A stretch of 36,528 nucleotides of DNA from Paratractidigestivibacter sp963649365. GTDB taxonomy: Bacteria > Actinomycetota > Coriobacteriia > Coriobacteriales > Atopobiaceae. A program made the translations under genes and the position numbers. The stretch covers positions 1 to 36,528 of the forward strand of contig CAVJHQ010000013.1 of the NCBI GenBank assembly GCA_963649365.1, in the 5' to 3' direction. The notes below the pieces were generated by a model. It did no database searches. It saw nothing but the letters and a program-made list of their open reading frames with translations, and was not told the origin of the DNA. Of this stretch, positions 8,540 to 14,905 are shown piece by piece (positions within the stretch are counted from its first letter, which is position 1; each line of letters starts with the position of its first letter).

Positions 8540-11500
8540 ATGGCGATTCGCTGCACAACAAGAAGATCGACGGTCCGGAAGGCGACGAGCGCCATCGCGG
8601 CGATCGTCCTCGCGCTCGCCCAATGGCTCGGGCTCATAACGGCGTGCAGCTCCGGCGCCTCGACCGCGTTGGCCGCCCAGCCGGGCGAGGCCGCCACCAT
8701 CGCGAACGGCCGCCAGATCGACGCCGCGGCAGACTATCAGCAGACGATCACGCTGCATTACGACGCCTCGAGCGGCGAGACGCTCTTCTGCGTCGAGCAC
8801 GGCGTTTCGACCGCGCCCGGGCAGGCCGTCGTGCAGGACATCGTGGGCCAGACGACGAGGTTCTCCGACTGGGAGACGCTCGGGCCGGACATCTACCGGA
8901 CCTGGACCCAGGCGGCCGCGACGGACTGCGCGCTGATCCAGCTCTATGCGAACGAGCACCATGCGGGCGACGAGGCGATCGCCTTCACGCAGTGTTTTAT
9001 CTGGAGCTATGTGCGCGCCGGCTTCGACATCGACCGGCTGCCGGACTGGCCGCAGTACATCCCCTACCGCTTCATGGGCGAGCGTCAGGCCGTGGTCGAC
9101 TACGTCAAGGCCTCGAGGAAGGCCTGGAAGGGCCACGGGCTTCTGTACACGAAGACGAACCGCGACCAGATGGTGGCCAAGTTCTGGGCAGAGCCGAACA
9201 CGGGGGACCTCGAGGTGCGGAAGCGCTCTGCGGACGAGTCCGTGAGCGCGAACAACCCGTGTTACGCGCTCGACGGGGCCGTCTTCGGCGTCTATAGGGA
9301 CGAGGCCTGCACGGATGAGGCCGCCCGCGTCACGACCGACGCGAGCGGCAACGGCGCCGCGCGGGGGCTGGTCGCCGGAACCTACTGGGTACGGGAGCTC
9401 CAAGCGCCCGCGGGCTACGCGCTCGACGGCGAGGCGCGCCGCGTCGACGTGCCCGCCGGCGACGCCGCCGTCCTCGAGGCCCCCGACACGCCGCAGACCT
9501 GCCCCGTCGGCGTCGCCGTGCGCAAGCTCGACGCCGAGACGGGCACGGGCGCGGCTTACGGGGAGGCGAGCTTGGAGGGCGCCGAGTTCCGCATCGACTT
9601 CTACGCGGGGATGTTCGAGCTCGGCGACCTTCCCGAGGCCCCGGCCATGACCTTCGTCGTCTCCACCGGGGCGGACGGCGCGGCCGCGCTCGACCGCTCC
9701 CTTCCCCTCGGCACCGTCGTCGTCCAGGAGGTCAAGGCCCCGCGAGGCTACGTGCTCAACGCCGAGAAGCGCCTCCTTCACATCACATCGAGCGGAAACG
9801 GGGCTGAGGTCGATACCTATAACGCCCCGCAGGTCGCCGACGAGCGCGTCCGCGGCGACCTGTCGTTCGTCAAAGCGGACGAGGACACCCAGCGCCGCAT
9901 GGCACGGGTCGCGTTCAGGCTCACCTACGAGAACACGGGCGAGTCGCACGTGATCGTTACCGACGAGAACGGCTGCTTCGACTCGGGCGACTTCGACGAG
10001 GGCCAGATGACGAACGCGAACGACGCGGCGATGTCTGAGGACGGGACCGTCGACTCCTCCAAGCTCGACCCCGGCCTCGGCGCCTGGTTCGGCGGCACCC
10101 GGGCGAAGGGCGGAGAGGGCGCCCTCCCCTACGGCACCTACCTGCTCGAGGAGCTCCGCTGCGAGGCGAACAAGGGCTATCGCCTCGTCTCGGCGAGCTT
10201 CACCGTCTCTCGAGACGAGAAGACCTGCTTCCTCGGGACCTTCGACGACAAGCGCCCCGCGCTGGCGACGACCCTCGAGTACGCGGACGGGCAGAAGACC
10301 TGCCCTGCCGGGCAGGCCGAGCTCACCGACACCGTTCGTTATGAGGGGCTTGAGCGCGGCCACGAGTACCGGCTCGTGGGCGAGCTCCACGATATAGACG
10401 AGGACGGCGTCGACCAGGGCGTCGTCGCGGTCTCCGAAACGACCTTCTCACCGCTGCTGGGAACCGGCGAGCAGGCCGTGCGCTTCTCCGTTGACGCGAG
10501 CGCCCTCGGCGGGCACCGGCTCGTCGCCTACGAATACCTGTGGGACGGAGAAGAGGCGCTCTGCGAGCATGAGGACCCCTCCGACGAGGGCCAGAGCGTG
10601 CGCGTGCCGAGGATAGCGACCGAGCTCGCGGGCGACGTCGCGCACCAGGCAGACGCGACGGCCGGGACCGTCTCCCTCATCGACACCGTGTCCTACCGCA
10701 ATCTCGAGCCGGGGGCGGCCTATGAGCTCACCGGCGAGCTCAGGCTCAAGGGCGCGGACGGCGACGACGCGGGGCCGGCGCTCGACGACGAGGGCAACCC
10801 GATCGTCGCCCATTCGAGCTTCACGCCCGAGGCTCGCGACGGCGTGCAGCAGGTGACCTTCGAGTTCAAGGGCCGCGCCCTTGCGGGCAGCGAGGTCGTC
10901 GCGTTCGAGTCGCTGAAGAGGGACGGCGTCGAGTATGCCGTGCACGCAGACATCGAGGACGCCTCGCAGCTCGTCTCTTTCCCGGCCCTTAGGACCTGCT
11001 GCGTGTCCGAGCTCACGCAGGACCACCATGTCCCGGCCTCGAACGGCCAGAGAATCGTCGACGACGTCGAGCTGGAGCAGCTTGAGCCCGGCGCCGAGTA
11101 CGAGCTGCGCGCCACGCTCCATCTTCGCGGCACCGACGGAAGCGATGAGGCGGAGGTTGCGCGCGCCTCGAAGACGTTCGCGGCGGACGCCAAGGACATG
11201 AGCGTGTCCATGGAGCTCGACCTCGACGCCGAGCGCTTCGCAGGCCGAGACCTCGTCGCGTTCGAGGAGCTGTACCGCGACGGAGTCAGGGTCGGGTCGC
11301 ACGCCGACATCGGCGACGCGGGCCAGAGCGTCTCTGTGCCCGCCCTTCAGACAACCTTGGCATTCTCCGACGGGCAGAAGGCGCTCGCGGTCGACGGCAA
11401 CGCCGCGCACGTGCAAATCGTCGACACGGTCGACTACGCGGGCCTCGTCCCCGGGAAGACCTACCGTGTCGAGGGCACCCTTCACCTGCGCGCCGACGAC

Positions 11501-11881
11501 GGGACGGACGCCGGGCCTCTCGTTGGCGACGACGGATCTCCCGTTTCCGGGAGCGCCGAGTTCGTGGCCGAGGCCTCCTCGGGCAGCACGCAGGTCACCT
11601 TCTCGCTGGACGCCGGGAAGCTCGCGGGACGGCAGGCGGTGGCTTTTGAGCGCCTCCTCTCGGCCGACGTCCTGCTCGCCTCGCACGAGGACATAACCGA
11701 CGGCGCGCAGACCGTTTCCTTCGAGAAGAAGCCCCAGGAGCCGTCCTCAAGCACGGCCAAGACGCCCAAGACCGGCGAAGAGGCGCTCCCCATCTTCGCC
11801 TGCGCGGTGCTCGGCGCCCTTCTCGCCTTCTGCGCCTGGGCCATCGCCCATGCCGGCACCCTCGGCAGCCGCAAGAGCTGA
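8540..11881 (+). CDS. Large LPXTG-like surface adhesin: thioester domain, three Cna-B-like domains, four VaFE (T-Q ester bond-like) repeats
   Basis: This 1113-residue protein is a predicted cell-wall-attached adhesin. A signal peptide with a basic N region is followed by a hydrophobic stretch; cleavage could be after Ala46 (ALAA/Q), or at a lipobox-like LITAC with Cys36. Residues ~50-215 look like a thioester domain, with FCV (Cys84) and TQ (Gln151, in FTQCFIW) as the predicted Cys-Gln thioester pair. Three SpaA/Cna-B-like domains follow, with candidate isopeptide Lys/Glu pairs K228/E286, K329/E397 and K445/E538. Then come four ~120-residue VaFE repeats (about 574-1061). The C terminus has TPKTG (1075-1079), a hydrophobic helix and a basic tail (GSRKS), so it resembles a sortase signal with Thr in place of Leu. 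The start at 8540 follows AAGGGAG; an upstream in-frame ATG at 8507 lacks one. It is unusually Cys-rich for a surface protein. Domain names are from motif recognition. Confidence 0.88.
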   Translation: MAIRCTTRRSTVRKATSAIAAIVLALAQWLGLITACSSGASTALAAQPGEAATIANGRQIDAAADYQQTITLHYDASSGETLFCVEHGVSTAPGQAVVQDIVGQTTRFSDWETLGPDIYRTWTQAAATDCALIQLYANEHHAGDEAIAFTQCFIWSYVRAGFDIDRLPDWPQYIPYRFMGERQAVVDYVKASRKAWKGHGLLYTKTNRDQMVAKFWAEPNTGDLEVRKRSADESVSANNPCYALDGAVFGVYRDEACTDEAARVTTDASGNGAARGLVAGTYWVRELQAPAGYALDGEARRVDVPAGDAAVLEAPDTPQTCPVGVAVRKLDAETGTGAAYGEASLEGAEFRIDFYAGMFELGDLPEAPAMTFVVSTGADGAAALDRSLPLGTVVVQEVKAPRGYVLNAEKRLLHITSSGNGAEVDTYNAPQVADERVRGDLSFVKADEDTQRRMARVAFRLTYENTGESHVIVTDENGCFDSGDFDEGQMTNANDAAMSEDGTVDSSKLDPGLGAWFGGTRAKGGEGALPYGTYLLEELRCEANKGYRLVSASFTVSRDEKTCFLGTFDDKRPALATTLEYADGQKTCPAGQAELTDTVRYEGLERGHEYRLVGELHDIDEDGVDQGVVAVSETTFSPLLGTGEQAVRFSVDASALGGHRLVAYEYLWDGEEALCEHEDPSDEGQSVRVPRIATELAGDVAHQADATAGTVSLIDTVSYRNLEPGAAYELTGELRLKGADGDDAGPALDDEGNPIVAHSSFTPEARDGVQQVTFEFKGRALAGSEVVAFESLKRDGVEYAVHADIEDASQLVSFPALRTCCVSELTQDHHVPASNGQRIVDDVELEQLEPGAEYELRATLHLRGTDGSDEAEVARASKTFAADAKDMSVSMELDLDAERFAGRDLVAFEELYRDGVRVGSHADIGDAGQSVSVPALQTTLAFSDGQKALAVDGNAAHVQIVDTVDYAGLVPGKTYRVEGTLHLRADDGTDAGPLVGDDGSPVSGSAEFVAEASSGSTQVTFSLDAGKLAGRQAVAFERLLSADVLLASHEDITDGAQTVSFEKKPQEPSSSTAKTPKTGEEALPIFACAVLGALLAFCAWAIAHAGTLGSRKS
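10259..11722 (+). repeat. Four tandem VaFE / T-Q ester bond-like protein repeats inside the adhesin gene
   Basis: Each ~120-residue unit starts with [LI]xT, has a DTV or DDV strand, a VA[FY]E motif, an HxD and a final Q. Residue numbers for Thr, Glu, His and Gln are 577/665/677/685, 694/790/802/810, 819/909/921/929 and 938/1037/1049/1057. Glu-to-His is 12 and His-to-Gln is 8 in every copy, and the next Thr follows each Gln by 9. In known T-Q ester-bond domains a Thr and Gln are joined with help from Glu, His and Asp. The DNA copies are diverged, so recombination between them is not evident. Confidence 0.85.
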
Positions 11882-11899
11882 ATTTGGGTTAGGCAAATG

Positions 11900-11940
11900 T
11901 GTAAAGCGCACAAGACATTCAATGTCTACTTCGCTTTACA
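11900..11940. promoter_or_regulatory. Nested 41-base palindrome upstream of hicAB, probable HicB operator
   Basis: The outer arms TGTAAAGCG (11900-11908) and CGCTTTACA (11932-11940) and the inner arms AGACAT (11913-11918) and ATGTCT (11922-11927) share one centre at 11920. It ends 14 bases before the hicA start and is AT-richer than its surroundings. HicB proteins that carry a C-terminal DNA-binding domain commonly autoregulate through palindromes in the promoter. It could alternatively act as a terminator hairpin for the adhesin gene, but no T-tract follows directly. Confidence 0.6.
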
Positions 11941-11954
11941 GTTTGGAGTACACT

Positions 11955-12170
11955 ATGACCAAGAGAAGAGACCTGATAAAGCGGATAAGGGCGGAGGCGC
12001 GAAGGCGGGATTTGTCGTTTACCCTGAGAAAACACGGGGCGTGTCACGATATTTGGCTGCTTGGGAGCCAACCGATAACGATACCGCGGCATACAGAGCT
12101 CGACGACAGTCTTGCCAAGACGATCTACGCACAATGCCAGAGCACTCTTGGTAAAGGATGGTGGCGCTGA
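11955..12170 (+). CDS. hicA: HicA-family mRNA interferase toxin
   Basis: HicA toxins are small double-stranded-RNA-binding-fold RNases that cleave mRNA. The 71-residue product starts MTKRRDLIKRIRAEA and carries KHGACHDIWLL, where the His in HGACHD corresponds to the family catalytic His. ITIPRHTELDDSLAKTI is the typical second half. The start follows GGAG at 11945-11948 at good spacing; the frame is open further upstream into the adhesin gene but without family resemblance. Its TGA stop overlaps the hicB ATG by one base, the usual toxin-first hicAB layout. The region has lower GC than its neighbours, suggesting acquisition. Confidence 0.85.
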   Translation: MTKRRDLIKRIRAEARRRDLSFTLRKHGACHDIWLLGSQPITIPRHTELDDSLAKTIYAQCQSTLGKGWWR

Positions 12171-12526
12171 TGGCGAGCTACACTGCCGATGTCCGGAAAG
12201 GAACGCGTTACTGGATAGTAAGCGTGCCTGAAATCGGGCAGGCCACGCAGGCACGGTCGATAGACGAGCTGAACATCATGACGCGCGACCTCATCGATGT
12301 CGTCAATGGGGACAAAACGCCGCAGATCGCATACACATACGACCTCCCGCCCGAAGTGGCCGAGGCCGTGGAGCTCAAGCGGCAGGCGGCCGAGCTCGAG
12401 GCGCGCGCCATGGCGACCCAAGGCGTCGCCGCGAAGAAACTCCATGAGCTCGGCGTCTCGCTGCGCGACATCGGGCGGCTCCTCGGCATCAGCCACCAAC
12501 GCGCGCACCAGCTCGTCAAGGCATAA
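12170..12526 (+). CDS. hicB: HicB-like antitoxin with C-terminal helix-turn-helix
   Basis: It is the predicted antitoxin that binds HicA and represses the operon. The 118 residues contain an N-terminal HicB-like half domain (YTADVRKGTRYWIVSVPEI), a charged helical middle (about 60-95, ELKRQAAELEARAMA) and a C-terminal HTH (VSLRDIGRLLGISHQRAHQL). The ATG at 12170 shares its A with the hicA TGA and has AAAGG eight to nine bases upstream. An ATG at 12158 is in frame but too close to that site. The layout fits the actinobacterial HicB type. The Q-R-A-H recognition helix would be the candidate to bind the palindrome at 11900-11940. Confidence 0.8.
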   Translation: MASYTADVRKGTRYWIVSVPEIGQATQARSIDELNIMTRDLIDVVNGDKTPQIAYTYDLPPEVAEAVELKRQAAELEARAMATQGVAAKKLHELGVSLRDIGRLLGISHQRAHQLVKA

Positions 12527-12529
12527 ACA

Positions 12530-12569
12530 GGGGGCGCCGGGCCATCATGGGCCCGGCGCCCCCTTCCTT
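12530..12569. terminator. Bidirectional terminator between hicB and ffh
   Basis: A 14-bp perfect GC-rich stem (12530-12543 with 12550-12563), loop ATCATG, has TTCCTT on the plus side. The minus-strand exit reads TGTTTATG. It lies between the two converging transcription units and serves hicAB and ffh. Confidence 0.8.
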
Positions 12570-12613
12570 ACTCGGCAACGACGACGGCAGCCTGCGGCTC
12601 GGCGAGGTGGCCG

Positions 12614-14002
12614 TCAGCGCAGGTTGTCGAGCCCCATGCCGCGCATCATGTTCTTCATGGCACGGCGGTTCTTCTTGCCGCCCTTACCCTGCATGCCCTC
12701 GGCCATGCCGCGCATCTTGCTCATCATCTTGTTCATCTCGGACCACTGCTTGATGAGCTGGTTCACCTCCTGCACGGAGCGCCCGGAGCCGGCGGCGATG
12801 CGCTTGCGGCGCTGGCCGTTGATGATCTTGGGCCTCGCGCGCTCCTCCTTGGTCATCGAGTGGATGATGGCCTCGATCCGCACCATCTGGGAGTCGTCGA
12901 CGTTGGCGGCGGGGTTCTGCGCCATCGCGCGCTCCATGCCGGGGATCATGCCCATGATCTTCTGCAGGCCGCCCATCTTGCGGATCTGCTGCATCTGGGA
13001 GAGCAGGTCGTCCATCGTGAAGCCCTCGCGCAGCATGCGCTCGGCATCGGCGGCCTGCTGTTCGTCGGCAACCTTCTGAGCCTGCTCGATGATCCCAACG
13101 ACGTCGCCCATGCCAAGGATCCTCTTGGCCATGCGGTCGGGGTGGAAGACCTCAAGCGAATCGGGTTTCTCGCCCATCGAGACGAACTTGATGGGCTTGC
13201 CGGTGACCTCGCGGACCGAGAGCGCGCCGCCGCCGCGGGCGTCGCCGTCGAGCTTGGACATGATCACGCCGTCGAAATCGACGCGCTCGGCGAAGGTCTG
13301 GACGACGTTCACGATATCCTGGCCGGTCATGGAGTCGACCACCATGAGGATCTGGTCGGGGCGCACGGCCTGCTTGATGGCCACGGCCTCCTGCATCATC
13401 TCCTCGTCGATCTGCAGGCGTCCCGCGGTGTCGACGATCACGATATCGTTCAGGTGGTCGACGGCGTCGCGGATGGACTCGGAGGCCACCTGCACGGCGT
13501 CCTTGCCGTCGCCGCGGTACACGCGCACGCCGATCTCGGAGCCGAGGGTCTCGAGCTGGTCGGCGGCGGCGGGGCGGTGCGTGTCGCAGGCGGCGAGCAG
13601 CGGGCTGTGGCCCTGGCCCTTAAGCAGGTAGGCGAGCTTGGCGGAGGCGGTCGTCTTGCCCGAGCCCTGCAGGCCCACCATCATGATCACGTTCGGGGTG
13701 CGGTTCTGCGCGAAGGTGAGCCGCGACTCGGTGGAGCCGAGAAGCGCCGTGAGCTCGTCGAGCACGACGCGCACGACGTTCTGCGACGGGTTCAGGGACT
13801 CGAGGGTCTCGGCCGTCATGCACTTCTCTTTGCAGCGGGCGACGAAGCCCTTGACCACGCGGTAGTTGACGTCGGCCTCGAGCAGGGCCATGCGGATCTC
13901 TCGCATGGCGACGTTGATGTCGTCCTCCGTCAGGCGGCCCTTGCCGCGCAGCTTGTCGAAGGTGTCCTGGAGGCGGTCGGAGAGCGAGCTGAACACTGCC
14001 AT
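12614..14002 (-). CDS. ffh: Signal recognition particle protein (SRP54 homologue)
   Basis: Ffh binds signal sequences at the ribosome with the 4.5S RNA and docks with FtsY. The 462 residues show the N domain, then the GTPase with G1 GLQGSGKTT (110-118), DTHRPAA (140-146), DTAGR (191-195) and SKLDGDARGG (249-258). The Met-rich M domain (about 300-462) has a C terminus full of MMRGM-type motifs. Length is normal. The start is three bases after the ftsY stop, so translation is probably coupled. It is the last gene of the plsX-to-ffh run and is followed by a bidirectional terminator. The 4.5S RNA gene was not found in the window. Confidence 0.97.
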   Translation of the reverse strand: MAVFSSLSDRLQDTFDKLRGKGRLTEDDINVAMREIRMALLEADVNYRVVKGFVARCKEKCMTAETLESLNPSQNVVRVVLDELTALLGSTESRLTFAQNRTPNVIMMVGLQGSGKTTASAKLAYLLKGQGHSPLLAACDTHRPAAADQLETLGSEIGVRVYRGDGKDAVQVASESIRDAVDHLNDIVIVDTAGRLQIDEEMMQEAVAIKQAVRPDQILMVVDSMTGQDIVNVVQTFAERVDFDGVIMSKLDGDARGGGALSVREVTGKPIKFVSMGEKPDSLEVFHPDRMAKRILGMGDVVGIIEQAQKVADEQQAADAERMLREGFTMDDLLSQMQQIRKMGGLQKIMGMIPGMERAMAQNPAANVDDSQMVRIEAIIHSMTKEERARPKIINGQRRKRIAAGSGRSVQEVNQLIKQWSEMNKMMSKMRGMAEGMQGKGGKKNRRAMKNMMRGMGLDNLR

Positions 14003-14005
14003 GGG

Positions 14006-14905
14006 TTACATCCCTTCGCCCACGAGCGCGCGGCAGAAGTCGAGCGCGTCGAAGGATTGGAGGTCGTCGATGGACTCCCCGACCCCGATGCGGTAGATGG
14101 GGAGCTTGAGCTGGCTGGAGATGGCAAGGGCGATGCCGCCCTTGGCGGTGCCGTCGAGCTTGGTGACGATAAGGCCGTCCAGCTCGAGGGCGTCGTTGAA
14201 CTCCTTGGCCTGGTTGAGGCCGTTCTGGCCCGTGGTCGCGTCGACCACGAGCACCACGCTCACGGGCGCCTGCGAGCGCCTGCGCGTGACGTTCACGACC
14301 TTGGCGAGCTCGCGCATGAGGTCGGCCGAGGTGTGCAGGCGGCCAGCCGTGTCGATGAGGGTGAGGTCGCAGCCGCGCTTCTCGGCCTCCTCGACGACGT
14401 CGAAGCAGACGCTCGCCGGGTCGGCGCCGCGCTCGCGCGTGATCACGTCGACGCCGGCGCGCTCGCCCCAGACCTGGAGCTGCTCGATGGCCGCCGCGCG
14501 GAAGGTGTCCGCGCCGCCGATGACGACCGACCTGCCCTCGCCGCGGGCGCGCCCGGCGAGCTTGCCCACCGTGGTCGTCTTGCCCGCGCCGTTGATGCCG
14601 ACGAAGAGCACGCACGAGGGGCAGTCGTCGAAGGGGTCGCGGGAAGCGGCGGTGAACTCCGCGGCCAGGCGCTCCGCGAGGGCGCCCCTCAGCTGGTCGG
14701 CGCGCGTCAGGTTCTTCTTCGCCGCGAGGTCGCGCAGGTCGTCGGTGACGCGCATGGCGACCTCGCCGCCCATGTCGCCCATGACCAGACGGTCCTCGAG
14801 GTCCTCCCAGAAGTCCTCGTCGACCTCGCCGCCCATGTAGAAGACCTCGTTGATGGCCTCGCGCGAACGCTCAAGGCCTCGTTTCAGGCTGTCGAGGAAG
14901 CCCAC
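14006..14905 (-). CDS. ftsY: Signal recognition particle receptor FtsY (GTG start)
   Basis: FtsY receives ribosome-SRP complexes at the membrane. The 299 residues contain a short N domain, G1 GINGAGKTTT (103-112), DTFRAAA (133-139), DTAGR (185-189) and TKLDGTAKGG (248-257). The acidic A domain of enterobacterial FtsY is absent, leaving a compact NG form common in Gram-positives; membrane binding would rest on the N-terminal amphipathic helix GFLDSLKRGLERS. The start is GTG at 14905, whose first base is the last base of the smc TAG stop, so translation is coupled to smc. Confidence 0.96.
   Translation of the reverse strand: MGFLDSLKRGLERSREAINEVFYMGGEVDEDFWEDLEDRLVMGDMGGEVAMRVTDDLRDLAAKKNLTRADQLRGALAERLAAEFTAASRDPFDDCPSCVLFVGINGAGKTTTVGKLAGRARGEGRSVVIGGADTFRAAAIEQLQVWGERAGVDVITRERGADPASVCFDVVEEAEKRGCDLTLIDTAGRLHTSADLMRELAKVVNVTRRRSQAPVSVVLVVDATTGQNGLNQAKEFNDALELDGLIVTKLDGTAKGGIALAISSQLKLPIYRIGVGESIDDLQSFDALDFCRALVGEGM

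Noticed and set aside
8369..10390. A long minus-strand open frame opposite the adhesin gene
   Set aside because: Its residue composition is typical of antisense GC-rich DNA, and the plus strand encodes clear thioester and Cna-B domains there.
10994..11345. Loss of the ester-bond Thr in adhesin repeat 3 because DTV is DDV
   Set aside because: The Thr that aligns with the ester Thr of Cpe0147 appears to be the one in the opening [LI]xT (Thr819), which is kept; the DTV change is probably not decisive.
11881..12530. A mobile element carrying hicAB
   Set aside because: Lower GC fits acquisition, but no transposase, terminal inverted repeat or target duplication was found.
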